A stretch of 64,000 nt of DNA from Dyella jiangningensis (GTDB lineage: Bacteria; Pseudomonadota; Gammaproteobacteria; Xanthomonadales; Rhodanobacteraceae). The DNA lies in the NCBI RefSeq assembly GCF_003264855.1, contig NZ_NFZS01000001.1, positions 1,736,001 through 1,800,000 on the forward strand, in the 5' to 3' direction. The translations under genes and the position numbers were made by a program. Below, piece by piece: positions 54,673 through 63,197 of this stretch. The stretch's first letter is position 1. Every line of letters begins with the position of its first letter. Under the pieces are notes generated by a model. That model saw nothing but the letters and a program-made list of their open reading frames with translations, was not told the origin of the DNA and did not search any database.

Positions 54673-55466
54673 GCCGCATCGACCGTCGTTTCGATCAGTT
54701 GAAATCCGCCGGACGCACCGGGCTCATTCCCTTCGTCACCGCGGGCGATCCGTCGCCGCCGAATGCCGTGGCGCTGATGCATGCGCTGGTGGACGCCGGT
54801 GCCGACCTGATCGAACTGGGCGTGCCGTTTTCCGATCCCATGGCGGATGGCCCGGTGATCCAGCATGCCAGCGAGCGTGCGATCGCCAAGGGCGTGGGTC
54901 TTGCCGATGTGCTGGGTTGGGTCACGCAGTTCCGCCAGCGCGACGCGGATACCCCGATCGTGCTGATGGGCTATCTCAACCCCATCGAAATCCATGGTTA
55001 TGCCCGCTTCGCCAAGGAGGCGGTGCAGGCGGGCGTGGACGGCGTGCTGATCGTCGATTGCCCCCTGGAAGAGGCGGCGGTGCTCAAGCCGCTGAAGGAT
55101 GCCGGCCTGCAGCAGATCCTGCTGGCGGCGCCTACGACCGCACCCTCGCGTATGGTGCAGTTGTGCGGGTCGGCCGAGGGTTTCCTGTACTATGTCTCGT
55201 TCGCCGGCATCACGGGCGCGGCACGATTGAGCACCGATGACATCGCGGCTCGCGTGGCCGATATCCGTGCGAAGTCCAAGGCGCCGGTGGCCGTGGGTTT
55301 CGGCGTGCGCGATGCGCAGTCGGCCAGGGCCATCGCCGGCTTCGCGGATGCCGTGGTGATTGGCAGTGCGCTGGTGGAGCGCCTGGCGGGTGCGGAGGAC
55401 GTCGATGACGTCGTCGCGCGCGCCAAGGGGTTTCTCGCGCCGATACGGCAAGCGCTGGACGCCTGA
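54669..55466 (+). CDS. trpA: Tryptophan synthase alpha chain
   Basis: Cleaves indole-glycerol phosphate. It has 265 residues. Catalytic Glu49 and Asp60 are in [18 protein letters not shown]. The phosphate-binding text [14 protein letters not shown]-type ([13 protein letters not shown]) is present near residue 215. The start overlaps the trpB stop (ATGA). The gap to accD holds two hairpin repeats in opposite orientation. Confidence 0.97.
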   Translation: MSRIDRRFDQLKSAGRTGLIPFVTAGDPSPPNAVALMHALVDAGADLIELGVPFSDPMADGPVIQHASERAIAKGVGLADVLGWVTQFRQRDADTPIVLMGYLNPIEIHGYARFAKEAVQAGVDGVLIVDCPLEEAAVLKPLKDAGLQQILLAAPTTAPSRMVQLCGSAEGFLYYVSFAGITGAARLSTDDIAARVADIRAKSKAPVAVGFGVRDAQSARAIAGFADAVVIGSALVERLAGAEDVDDVVARAKGFLAPIRQALDA

Positions 55467-55469
55467 CGC

Positions 55470-55625
55470 TTAGCTCCTTCTCCCTTTCGGGGAGAGGGCT
55501 GGGGTGAGGGGCGGGGCTTGCGGTAGCAGTGGAATGAGCGAGCTTTGAACGCATAACAGGGTTCAAAGCCGGACTGAGGCAAGATTGACCCCTCACCTCG
55601 ACCCTCTCCCCTGAGGGGAGAGGGC
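55470..55625. repeat. Two CCCTCACCCC-type hairpins, inverted, between trpA and accD
   Basis: The first reads TCTCCCTTTCGGGGAGAGGG then CTGGGGTGAGGGG (reverse orientation). The second reads CCCCTCACCTCGA then CCCTCTCCCC and GGGGAGAGGG. About 65 bases of unique text separate them. Together they form a long dyad that ends about 24 bases before the accD ATG. Confidence 0.75.
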
Positions 55626-55648
55626 AAAAGCGTTTGAGGTTTGATGAG

Positions 55649-56521
55649 ATGAATTGGCTCCAGAAAATCATGACGCCGCGCGCCCGCACCGAAGCCACCG
55701 GCACCGGTGGCAAGGGCAAGGTGCCGGAAGGCGTGTGGGAGAAGTGCGGCGGCTGCGGCACGGTGCTGTACCGGCCCGAGCTGGAACGCAACCTGATGGT
55801 GTGCCCCAAGTGCGGCCACCACCACACCATCGATGCGCGCGCGCGCCTGGATTCGTTCCTCGATCCGGGTTCGGCGCAGGAACTGTGGGCCAGCATGGAG
55901 CCGAGCGACCCGCTCAAGTTCCGTGACTCCAAGAAGTACCGCGACCGCATCATCGCGGCGCAGAAGTCCACCGGCGAGAAGGACGCGCTGCTGGCGATGA
56001 GCGGCCGTCTCAAGGGCCGCCCGCTGATGGCCGTCGCCTTCGAGTTCTCCTACATGGGCGGCTCGATGGGCTCGGTGGTGGGCGAGAAGTTCACCCGTGC
56101 CGCCGAGCGCGCGCTGGCCGATCGCAGCGCGCTCGTGTGCTTCTCCGCCACGGGCGGCGCGCGCATGCAGGAATCGCTGTTCTCGCTGATGCAGATGGCA
56201 AAGACCTCGGCCGCACTTGCGCGCATGCGTGACGCGGGCGTGCCGTACATCAGCGTGCTCACGCATCCGACCACCGGTGGCGTGTCGGCGAGCCTCGGCA
56301 TGCTGGGCGACATCAACGTCGGTGAGCCGAAGGCGCTGATCGGTTTCGCCGGCCCGCGCGTGATCGAGCAGACCGTGCGCGAGACCTTGCCCGAAGGCTT
56401 CCAGCGTTCGGAGTTCCTGGTCGAGCACGGCGCGATCGACCTGATCATCGATCGCCGCGAAATGCGCGACAAGCTGGCCGACCTGCTTGGCATCCTGCAG
56501 AAGGCACCGCGCGTGGCGTAA
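55649..56521 (+). CDS. accD: Acetyl-CoA carboxylase carboxyltransferase subunit beta
   Basis: Part of the first committed step of fatty-acid synthesis, in the alpha2beta2 carboxyltransferase. It has 290 residues from ATG 55649 ([10 protein letters not shown]). The zinc ribbon C33-x2-C36 ... C52-x2-C55 is in [17 protein letters not shown] and VCPKCGHH, as in E. coli. The crotonase-like core follows ([51 protein letters not shown]). A strong terminator follows. The trpBA-accD order is common in proteobacteria. Confidence 0.97.
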   Translation: MNWLQKIMTPRARTEATGTGGKGKVPEGVWEKCGGCGTVLYRPELERNLMVCPKCGHHHTIDARARLDSFLDPGSAQELWASMEPSDPLKFRDSKKYRDRIIAAQKSTGEKDALLAMSGRLKGRPLMAVAFEFSYMGGSMGSVVGEKFTRAAERALADRSALVCFSATGGARMQESLFSLMQMAKTSAALARMRDAGVPYISVLTHPTTGGVSASLGMLGDINVGEPKALIGFAGPRVIEQTVRETLPEGFQRSEFLVEHGAIDLIIDRREMRDKLADLLGILQKAPRVA

Positions 56522-56547
56522 TTCGCGCCCTGCATGTCGCATCAGAG

Positions 56548-56575
56548 ACAGCGCCCTTGTGGCGCTGTTTTTTTT
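56548..56575 (+). terminator. Rho-independent terminator of accD
   Basis: ACAGCGCC / GGCGCTGT stem with a CTTGT loop, then eight T's. It ends six bases before the first DnaA-box unit. Confidence 0.93.
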
Positions 56576-56581
56576 GCGCTG

Positions 56582-57354
56582 TTGTCCACAGCTCGTGTGG
56601 ATGTGCGCGGTGACAGCCTGTGGATAGGTGGGCTATCTGCTTGATGGCAAAGCGGTGGTGACGCGGTGGTGTTTGATTGATCAGCCGTGGGGCTTGTCCC
56701 GTGTCGCGCACAGGGTGCGCTCCCACAGCGACGCCTTAGAATTTCAAGCCGATGCCCGCGAGGCCCAAAGGGTTTTCCACAGCGAATGTGGATACGCCTC
56801 ACGACAGCCTGTGGATAGTTGCGCTATCTCGTTGATGGGGAATGCATCGCTACGCATTGATGCGAATTTGAGCAATCGAGTCGTGCGCTTTTGTGGGAGC
56901 GCACCCTATGCGCGACTGCGATACGCGATGGTTTTCCACAGCCAATGTGGATACGCGCTGCAGAAGCCTGTGGATAGTTTCGCTATCTCGTTGACGCGGA
57001 ACACATCGCTACGCATTGCTGCGAATTTGAGCAATCGAGTCGTTCGCTTTTGTGGGAGCGCACCCTGTGCGCGACTGCGGTACGCGTTGGTTTTCCACAG
57101 CCAATGTGGATACGCCTCGCGATAGCCTGTGGATAGGTGGTCTATCCCGTTGATGCCAAACGCGTCGCGACGTGGTGGCGCGCAAATGCACAGCGATGGT
57201 CGTGATTCGGTCAGACGTTCGAGGACCAACAGGTGCTCGCCGCCCAGACGCGGTTTTCCACAGCCAATGTGGATGCGTGCGGGCAAAGCCTGTGGATAGG
57301 TGCGCTATCTATCTGAGCGCAAAGCGCGTGCGACGCAGTGGTGGAGAAATGTGC
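56582..57354. repeat. Array of five DnaA-box-like triad units (copies B-F)
   Basis: Each unit has three nonamers at fixed offsets 0/+14/+37. Copy B: TTGTCCACA 56582, TGTGGATGT 56596, TGTGGATAG 56619. C: TTTTCCACA 56773, TGTGGATAC 56787, TGTGGATAG 56810. D: 56932, 56946, 56969. E: 57091, 57105, 57128. F: 57254, 57268, 57291. First boxes in C-F match the DnaA consensus TTWTNCACA exactly; the other boxes, read on the reverse strand (GTATCCACA, CTATCCACA), differ from TTATCCACA at one position. After each third box is GATAG-N5-CTATC. C-D and D-E spacing is 159 bp each. Units C and D also contain a variant REP half. Confidence 0.85.
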
Positions 57355-57372
57355 AGGGTGGCGTCAGGTTTG

Positions 57373-57438
57373 ATCGCGCACTGGGTGCGCTCCTACAAGA
57401 ACCATGATGCCCTTGTAGGAGCGCACCCAGTGCGCGAT
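57373..57438. repeat. REP-like pair, reversed (tail-to-tail) orientation
   Basis: Arms ATCGCGCACTGGGTGCGCTC...(57373-57399) and the complement at 57412-57438 are perfect over 27 bp with a 12-base loop. Here the GTCGCGCAC ends point outward, the reverse of the other full copies. It lies just after the triad array and 12 bases beyond the stop of the PAP2 gene (minus strand). Confidence 0.9.
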
Positions 57439-57449
57439 TCACGCTGGCC

Positions 57450-58022
57450 TCATCCCACCAACGCTCGCAACGGCAACAACCACAGCGACAATGCACCCAG
57501 TGCACCACCGATCGCCGTCGCGGCCATCACGTCGCTCGGATAATGCAGGCCCAGGATCACGCGCGACGCGCCCACCAGCGTGGTGAAGGTGAGCAGCAGC
57601 GGTGCCAGCAGCGGATACCAGGCCAGCGCGACGACGGTGAAGCTCACCGCCTGCAGCGTGTGTCCCGAGGGAAAACTGAATTCATCGAGTGGCGGCACGT
57701 GCGCGATCACGCCAGGACAGGCGCGAAAAGGACGCGGCCGCCGCGTCCAGCGCTTGAGCAGGCGATACAGGAACAAGGCAGTGAGGCCGGTCACCGCCAT
57801 CTGCGTAGCGGCGAGCAGGCCGCGGCGCCCGTCGATCAGGGCGAGTACCGCCATCAGCGAATACCAGAACACACCATCGCCGAGCCGGCTGATGATGCCG
57901 AAGAAGACGCCGACGGCGCGGCGCGTACCCCAGCGGTTGGCGGCCACGCACATGCGGCGGTCGATGGCCAGGCGAGGGCCGACGGGAAGATCAGGCGTGT
58001 GCAGCGGTGGCATGGTGCTCAT
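57450..58022 (-). CDS. PAP2-family membrane phosphatase
   Basis: 190 residues from ATG 58022 (GGAG seven bases upstream). The three PAP2 motifs are complete: KRWTRRPRP (residues 90-98), PSGH (118-121) and SRVILGLHYPSD (153-164). The active-site His121 and His160 and Asp164 are present. Several hydrophobic spans place it in the inner membrane with a periplasmic active site, acting on lipid phosphates such as undecaprenyl or phosphatidate-type phosphates. The start lies within the last 32 bases of the glycosyltransferase gene, so the two are coupled and likely work on a common glycolipid. Confidence 0.9.
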   Translation of the reverse strand: MSTMPPLHTPDLPVGPRLAIDRRMCVAANRWGTRRAVGVFFGIISRLGDGVFWYSLMAVLALIDGRRGLLAATQMAVTGLTALFLYRLLKRWTRRPRPFRACPGVIAHVPPLDEFSFPSGHTLQAVSFTVVALAWYPLLAPLLLTFTTLVGASRVILGLHYPSDVMAATAIGGALGALSLWLLPLRALVG

Positions 58023-59151
58023 GCACGTTCTCCTGGGCCAGTTCACGCAAGAGGGTTTCGAATTCGCGAATCACGGCGTCGGGCGAAAGATTGGCGATGC
58101 TGGCGTGAGCCGCGCGTCCCATGTGGCGGATCAGGCTGGCGTTGGCGGCAAGCGTCACGGCCGACTCGATGAAGGTTTTCTCGTCACCGGCGTCGATGCG
58201 ATAGCCGTTCTGGCCATGCAGCAGGTGTTCGCGCGCGGCGCCTTCCTCGTAGGCGACCACGGGCAGGCCCGCAGCCAGCGCTTCCAGGATCACGTTGCCG
58301 AAGGTTTCGCTGAGGCTGGGGAAGGGGAACAGATCCGCACTCGCGTAATGACGCGCCAGCGCTTCGCCGCGCTGCATGCCGACAAAGATGAAATCCGGAT
58401 TGGCGGCCTGCAGCGCCGCGCGGGCCGGGCCATCGCCCACCCATACATAGCGGGCCTTGGACACCTGCTGCTGGATGGCGCGGAACGTGCGCACCGCGAG
58501 ATCGAGGTTCTTCTCGGGCGCGATGCGTCCGACATAGAGCACCACCGGCGTATTGCCGTCGACGCCCCAGGTCTCGCGCAGCTCCGCGCTGCGATGGCGC
58601 GGATGAAACAACTGGGTATCCACCGCACGACGCAGCAGGCGCGCCGTATCGACGCCCAGCGCAGCAAGTTCATTGGCCAGCGCATCGGTGGGCACCAGCG
58701 TGGCGGCGGCACGACGATGGAAGCGGCGCAGGTAGCCACGTACGACCGGCGTGAGGAAACCTACGCCGTAGTGATCGGCGTAAGCGTCGAAACGGGTGTG
58801 GAAGCCTGTGGCCGCCGGTATGCCCAGTCGCTTGGCGGTGCGGATGGCCGACCAGCCCAGCGGGCCTTCGGTGGCGACGTAGATCGCGTCGGGGCGCAAC
58901 CGTGTCCAGCGTTCACGCAACGCGCCACCCGCCGGCCAGCCGAAGCGCAGTCCCGGGTAGCGCGGCAGCGATGCACCGGGCACCTCCAGCGCGACGATGC
59001 CGGGTTCGTCCTGGAACGATTTTTCCTGGCGGGGACGAATGAGGTCGACCGTGTGCCCCTGTGCCGCGAGTCCGGCGGCGAGGCTGTGCACGGTCAGTGC
59101 CACGCCGTTGATTTCGGGTGGATAGGTCTCGCTGACAATGCCGATGCGCAT
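57991..59151 (-). CDS. Glycosyltransferase family 4 (GT-B) protein
   Basis: 386 residues starting MRIGIVSETYPPEINGVALT, typical of GT4 enzymes that take GDP-mannose or UDP sugars. Features are the Gly-rich N-terminal loop EINGVALTVHSLAAGLAAQG, the nucleotide-binding PVVLYVGRIAPEKNLD near residue 205, and the E-x7-E motif SLSETFGNVILEALAAGLPV near residue 285. It is a member of the MgtA-type/alpha-mannosyltransferase group. The acceptor is not evident; coupling to a PAP2 phosphatase points to a membrane glycolipid. The C-terminus is His/Ala-rich. Confidence 0.9.
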   Translation of the reverse strand: MRIGIVSETYPPEINGVALTVHSLAAGLAAQGHTVDLIRPRQEKSFQDEPGIVALEVPGASLPRYPGLRFGWPAGGALRERWTRLRPDAIYVATEGPLGWSAIRTAKRLGIPAATGFHTRFDAYADHYGVGFLTPVVRGYLRRFHRRAAATLVPTDALANELAALGVDTARLLRRAVDTQLFHPRHRSAELRETWGVDGNTPVVLYVGRIAPEKNLDLAVRTFRAIQQQVSKARYVWVGDGPARAALQAANPDFIFVGMQRGEALARHYASADLFPFPSLSETFGNVILEALAAGLPVVAYEEGAAREHLLHGQNGYRIDAGDEKTFIESAVTLAANASLIRHMGRAAHASIANLSPDAVIREFETLLRELAQENVHEHHATAAHA

Positions 59152-59318
59152 TGTGGTCTACCGTTGGCTGGCCCGGTGCAGGTTCCTCTCTGGGCGTTGC
59201 GGCGGCATGGCGTGTGTATGACGCATGCATGACGAAGGTCATGCATCGATCGTCATGAACACCCTCAACACTGTTTCGTGGTTACACTCCGAAGACTTGT
59301 CACCGTGGAGACACGTCG

Positions 59319-59753
59319 ATGAAACGCATGCTGCTCGCACTCGCGCTTACCGTCGCCGCCGGGGGCGTATTCGCCGCCGATGCGCCCGGGGTGCCTGTCA
59401 CGAAGGCTCCCTCGGGTGCCGAGCTTTACATCATCTCGCCGAAGGACGGCGCCGTCGTCGGCACCGACGTCACGGTGCAGTTCGGCCTCAAGGGCATGGG
59501 TGTGGCGCCAGCGGGCGTGAAGAAGGAAGGCACCGGCCACCATCACCTGCTGGTGGACGTGAAGGACATGCCGGCTGCCGGCCAGCCGATTCCCAAGGAC
59601 GAACATCACCTGCATTTCGGCAACGGACAGACCGAAACCAGCCTGAAGCTCGCCCCGGGCAAGCACACCTTGCAGCTGGAGCTGGCGGACGAGAACCATG
59701 TGCCGTTCGACCCGCCGATCGTCTCCAGGCAGGTCACCATTACGGTGAAGTGA
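59319..59753 (+). CDS. Secreted DUF4399-family protein
   Basis: 144 residues. A signal peptide (MKRMLLALALTVAAGGVFAA, then DAPGV) precedes the DUF4399 core: VQFGLKGMGVAPAGVKKEGT, then HHHLLVDVKDMPAAGQPIP and DEHHLHFGNGQTETSLKLAP. The His-rich loop GHHHLL and the HHLHFG motif suggest metal binding. Function is unknown. It is convergent with the next gene (25-base gap) and has no strong terminator. Confidence 0.88.
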   Translation: MKRMLLALALTVAAGGVFAADAPGVPVTKAPSGAELYIISPKDGAVVGTDVTVQFGLKGMGVAPAGVKKEGTGHHHLLVDVKDMPAAGQPIPKDEHHLHFGNGQTETSLKLAPGKHTLQLELADENHVPFDPPIVSRQVTITVK

Positions 59754-59778
59754 AGATCGGCGCGGGCCCGATGGCGGG

Positions 59779-60582
59779 CTAGCGACCCAGGAATACCGAC
59801 ACGCCCAGGCTGACCATCCACTGCTGGGCGTGTCCGGCGATGCGTCCCCGCAGGCCGCCATCGAGCTGCACGCGTCGGTTCACCAGCCAGGCGACGCCCG
59901 CGCCCGCCTCGGTACCGTTGCCCACGCCGGTCTCGTGCAGCTCGGCGAGTTCCACGTAGCCGACCACCGCCTTGCCGAGCAGATGACTCTCGTTGAGCGC
60001 CGTGGTGGTGCGGTAGTCATGATCGTTGCGGGTGCGTTCCAGATAACCGCCGACACCGTCGTATTCGCTGAGCTGCCAGTTCACATCGGCGCCGAGCAGC
60101 GTGGTCTTGTGGTCGTTGCGCACGGCCGGCGAGCCGTCCGTGAGTTCCACGCTGCCGAGCAGGCCCCAGGTCAGCGCTGCATCGGCCTTGCACGGGGCGA
60201 ACTTCAGGGCGAGCACGGTATCGCCACGGCCATGGCTCCAGCTGTCGACGCCGGGGCCTGTGGCGTGCTCGGCATTGAAGGGTGACGTGCCCAGCTGTGC
60301 TTCGAACGGACCACCGATGCCCAGCCGCAACAGGCTGTCGGTGGTGTACTGCGATTGCACCGAGCCCTTGTCCTGGTCCCGCGTCCAGGTGGGCAGGCCC
60401 TGTTCGAGGGTGATGTCGCCTGCGCTGAGGACGACCGGGGTAAAGCCGAGGCCCGGGCGGTCGTAGCCGGGGTTGTCGGCCCAGGCCGGTGACGTGCCGA
60501 ACAGGCCCGCCAGTGCCGGGCCGAGCAGGGCGGCGGTGGGGAATCGTCGGTTCCTGCATCGGTATCGGCTAAAATCGTCCAC
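59779..60582 (-). CDS. Outer-membrane transporter-like beta-barrel protein (phenol-degradation MetA-like)
   Basis: About 267 residues with a signal peptide ([20 protein letters not shown], cut near [11 protein letters not shown]) and a beta-rich domain: [40 protein letters not shown], a final [13 protein letters not shown] with Phe near the end. It resembles the 'putative MetA-pathway of phenol degradation' family, which are outer-membrane barrels. The in-frame start is GTG 60582, only 26 bases from the gltX ATG. The only nearby ATG (60559) is in another frame. The ribosome site is weak, so the start is uncertain. Confidence 0.78.
   Translation of the reverse strand: MDDFSRYRCRNRRFPTAALLGPALAGLFGTSPAWADNPGYDRPGLGFTPVVLSAGDITLEQGLPTWTRDQDKGSVQSQYTTDSLLRLGIGGPFEAQLGTSPFNAEHATGPGVDSWSHGRGDTVLALKFAPCKADAALTWGLLGSVELTDGSPAVRNDHKTTLLGADVNWQLSEYDGVGGYLERTRNDHDYRTTTALNESHLLGKAVVGYVELAELHETGVGNGTEAGAGVAWLVNRRVQLDGGLRGRIAGHAQQWMVSLGVSVFLGR
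60570..60575 (+). promoter_or_regulatory. Candidate -10 (TAAAAT) of gltX
   Basis: TAAAAT in GGCTAAAATCG, 33 bases upstream of the gltX ATG. A -35 would fall near 60547-60552 (TCGGTT), a weak match. It overlaps the 5' coding end of the divergent barrel gene. Confidence 0.5.
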
Positions 60583-60608
60583 TTCTCTCGCGTCCCCTGC
60601 TGGATCCC

Positions 60609-62009
60609 ATGACCGTTCGCACCCGCTTCGCCCCCAGTCCCACCGGTTTCCTGCATATCGGCGGCGCCCGCACGGCGCTGTACTGTTGGCTGGAAGCGCG
60701 CCGCCGCGGCGGCCAGTTCGTGCTGCGCATCGAGGATACCGACCGCGAGCGCTCCACCGAAGCAGCCGTGCAGGCCATCCTGGATGGCATGAACTGGCTG
60801 GGCCTTCATCACGACGAAGGTCCGGTCTACCAGACTGCACGCCTGGAACGCTACAAGCAGGTGGCCGATGAACTGCTGAAGGCTGGCAAGGCCTACTACG
60901 CCTACGAGAGCAAGGACGAGATCGAGGCCATGCGCAACGAGGCGATGGCCAAGGGCGAGAAGCCCCGTTACAACGGCTATTACCGCGACCGCAACGAGCC
61001 GTATCGCGACGATCTGAACCGCGTGATCCGCTTCAAGAACCCGCTGGAAGGCTCGGTGGTGTTCGACGACAAGGTCAAGGGCCGCGTGGAGTGGAGCAAC
61101 GCCGAACTCGATGACCTGGTGATCTTCCGCTCCGACGGCTGGCCCACCTACAACTTTGCCGTGGTGGTCGACGACATCGACATGGGCATCACCGAGGTGA
61201 TCCGCGGCGACGACCACGTGAACAACACGCCGCGCCAGATCAACATCTACAAGGCACTCGACGCGCCGGTGCCGGAATTCGCCCACCTGCCGATGATCCT
61301 CGGCCCCGACGGCCAGAAGCTCAGCAAGCGCCACGGCGCGGTGAGCGTGATGCAGTACCGCGACGACGGCTTCCTGCCGCACGCGCTGCTCAACTACCTC
61401 ATGCGCCTGGGCTGGTCGCATGGTGATCAGGAAATCTTCTCCGAAGAGGAGATGGTCCGCCTGTTCGACATCAGCGACGTCAATAAGGCCGCCTCGCGTT
61501 TCGACGTCACCAAGTTGTCATGGCTCAACCAGTATTACCTGAAGACCGAAGAGCCGGGCGCCATCGCGCCGGAATTCGAGTGGCATCTGACGCAGGCCGG
61601 CATCGATTTCAGCACGTGGCCGAAGCCGGCCGACGTGATCGTCGCGTTGCGCGATCGCGTGCAGACGCTGAAGGAAATGGCCGAGCGCGCGAAGATCTGG
61701 TACGGCCCGATCGTCGAGTGGGACGAGAAGGCGGTGGCCAAGCACCTGAAGAACGACAGCGCCGTTGCCGTGCTGGAAGCAGCCAAGGGTCTGCTGGCGG
61801 ACGTGGAGTGGAAGCCCGAGCCGATCCACGGCGTGATCGAGCAGGTGGCAGCGAAGCTGGAATTGGGCATGGGCAAGATCGCCCAGCCGCTGCGCGTGGC
61901 GATGACGGGCACGCAGGTGTCGCCGTCGATCGATCATACGATCTATCTGGCGGGGCGCGAGGTGGCGCTCAAGCGCATCGATGACGCGATCGCCCTGGCG
62001 AAGGGTTGA
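60609..62009 (+). CDS. gltX: Glutamyl-tRNA synthetase
   Basis: Charges tRNA-Glu. It has 466 residues. The HIGH-type motif is [17 protein letters not shown] (residues 8-24). The KMSKS-type motif is [11 protein letters not shown] at residues 237-247, and [16 protein letters not shown] lies near residue 40. The length is that of the bacterial GluRS1 type. The zinc-binding cysteines of the E. coli enzyme are not seen. A long RNA hairpin follows the stop. Confidence 0.97.
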   Translation: MTVRTRFAPSPTGFLHIGGARTALYCWLEARRRGGQFVLRIEDTDRERSTEAAVQAILDGMNWLGLHHDEGPVYQTARLERYKQVADELLKAGKAYYAYESKDEIEAMRNEAMAKGEKPRYNGYYRDRNEPYRDDLNRVIRFKNPLEGSVVFDDKVKGRVEWSNAELDDLVIFRSDGWPTYNFAVVVDDIDMGITEVIRGDDHVNNTPRQINIYKALDAPVPEFAHLPMILGPDGQKLSKRHGAVSVMQYRDDGFLPHALLNYLMRLGWSHGDQEIFSEEEMVRLFDISDVNKAASRFDVTKLSWLNQYYLKTEEPGAIAPEFEWHLTQAGIDFSTWPKPADVIVALRDRVQTLKEMAERAKIWYGPIVEWDEKAVAKHLKNDSAVAVLEAAKGLLADVEWKPEPIHGVIEQVAAKLELGMGKIAQPLRVAMTGTQVSPSIDHTIYLAGREVALKRIDDAIALAKG

Positions 62010-62015
62010 TTGAGC

Positions 62016-62055
62016 GGTTGTGTGCATGCGCCTGTAATGGCGCATGCGTACAACC
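62016..62055 (+). terminator. Terminator-like RNA hairpin after gltX
   Basis: GGTTGTGTGCATGCGCC / GGCGCATGCGTACAACC: a 17-bp stem (two internal pairs are G.U in RNA) with a TGTAAT loop. It begins six bases after the gltX stop (62009). No U-run follows. Confidence 0.65.
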
Positions 62056-62160
62056 TCGTCCAGGTGTCGTTCGACGCGTGGGCGCATTCGTATATGTTCC
62101 GCGCATCGCGAACGGCCTCACCTGAGTCGGGAACCAGAGCCAATAGCGACCTCGTTTCCC

Positions 62161-62190
62161 CTGTAGGAGCGCACCCTGTGCGCGATCGCC
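62161..62190. repeat. REP-like half repeat (variant)
   Basis: CTGTAGGAGCGCACCCTGTG then CGCGATCGCC: one arm, with CCCTGTG instead of CCCAGTG. Confidence 0.75.
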
Positions 62191-62397
62191 TTTCGCCCCG
62201 GTCGTCATTGCTCGTCATCCCGGTGAAGGCTGGACAAGCGTGCAGTGCTCAGAACGCGCGTAGGGCGGTCCCGAAGGGGCGGGCGTGTCGAGTCATCCAG
62301 TGATTTTCGGTCTTTCCGGCGTTGTCGCGACCTGGCTCGCCTGCGACCGAAGGAAGTCCCCGTGGGACGGCGGGCTTCCGCTGCCCTGCCGGGCAGC

Positions 62398-62547
62398 GGG
62401 TCACTTCTCTTTGCGTGGCCACGCACGCGCAGGAGCGCGTGCGAACGGCGAAGCCGGCCCGTACGCGGAGAGGCGCCATGGATGGCGCCGGCTTTGAGGA
62501 GCGAGGAAGGGCGAAGGGCAGGATGCCCGGAGTCAAGAGAAGTAACC
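62398..62547. repeat. GC-rich element with inverted AAGAGAAGT arms
   Basis: GGGTCACTTCTCTTTG at 62398-62413 pairs with CAAGAGAAGTAACC at 62534-62547 around about 120 bases. Similar AAGAGAAAGG follows near 62569. It resembles the dyad at 63073-63108, suggesting a dispersed family. Confidence 0.6.
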
Positions 62548-62772
62548 ACCGTAAAGGTGGCAATGCCAAGAGAAAGGCCACCCCGATGCCGCGCCTTCCG
62601 GGCTGACGCCCGGAAGGTTCGCGGGCGGGTTACGGGGTTTGTCGACAGGCCTCCTGCCCTGACGACAAACTGGCCGGCGTCCTGCCGGCCACCCTTCGGG
62701 CTAATCCTCCACCCGCCCGCCGCGGCCTAGGGGAGGGAGATCAAGAGCCAAAGCAGAAGGCGGATTGCTTCC

Positions 62773-62849
62773 TTGTAGGAGCGCACCCAGTGCGCGACCG
62801 CGGCGCGGGGCATGACCTCTGCGGTCGCGCACTGGGTGCGCTCCTACAA
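62773..62849. repeat. REP-like palindrome (29-bp arms)
   Basis: TTGTAGGAGCGCACCCAGTG... (62773-62801) and its exact complement (62821-62849), the longest perfect arm pair in the window, with a 19-base loop. Confidence 0.93.
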
Positions 62850-63072
62850 CGAAGAGATGGCCTCCTTCTCGCATCTCGCGACGTGCCGCGCAGCGGCACG
62901 GGCCGTCACAGGTCCCCTGTGTGCCGGTGAGGGGTGGACGATCAGGCCCCGCAGGGGGGGCGACAGGACGTCGGGCACTTTGCGCCCGGGCAGGAGCCCG
63001 ATCGAAAAGCCCGGCCGCCCCTCACGGACTGGTCGGGCGCAGCCCGGCCAGCGCCACGCGGGGTGCTCTTTC

Positions 63073-63108
63073 GGTTACTTTTCTTTGAGCACGCAAAGAA
63101 AAGTGACC
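63073..63108. repeat. AAAGAAAAGT inverted repeat
   Basis: GGTTACTTTTCTTTG (63073-63087), AGCACG loop, CAAAGAAAAGTGACC (63094-63108): one mismatch in 15 bp. Same family as the element at 62398-62547. Confidence 0.7.
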
Positions 63109-63197
63109 CGGGTTGCGGCAGCGGTCCGGACGCCCGCGGCAGGCGAGCCCGATCGCGATATCGAGGAGAACACCCATGGAGGATTGCCCGAAAGCGA

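Larger units (their letters stand above)
56522..57449. other. 928-base non-coding stretch between accD and the PAP2 gene
   Basis: It holds the accD terminator (56548-56575), five DnaA-box triad units (56582-57354), variant REP halves inside them (56702-56729, 56890-56919, 57049-57078) and a complete REP pair in tail-to-tail orientation (57373-57438). All open frames here are short or run through repeats, so I call no gene. Confidence 0.85.
62010..63197. other. 1188-base non-coding stretch between gltX and the right-hand TolC gene
   Basis: It holds the gltX 3' hairpin (62016-62055), a REP half (62161-62190), a GC-rich element with AAGAGAAGTAACC arms (62398-62547), a complete REP-like pair (62773-62849) and a second CAAAGAAAAGTGACC dyad (63073-63108). 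Several open frames cross it, but they lie within repeats, lack ribosome sites and show no recognisable domains, so I call no gene. Confidence 0.75.

Noticed and set aside
56628-57125. 165-residue open frame through the triad array
   Set aside because: Its sequence repeats with the DNA units (FHSQCGYA recurring), so it is a translated repeat, not a gene.
56582-57354. Chromosomal origin of replication
   Set aside because: DnaA-box-like units are many, but dnaA, dnaN, gyrB, rpmH or parAB are absent and no AT-rich unwinding region is visible.
56582-57354. CRISPR array at the triad repeats
   Set aside because: Units are about 160-190 bp apart, diverged, and the material between boxes is itself repeated, not unique spacers.
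62245-62730. 161-residue open frame in the right-hand gap
   Set aside because: Lies across repeat elements, has no recognisable domain and Arg/Pro-rich composition; other frames are equally open.
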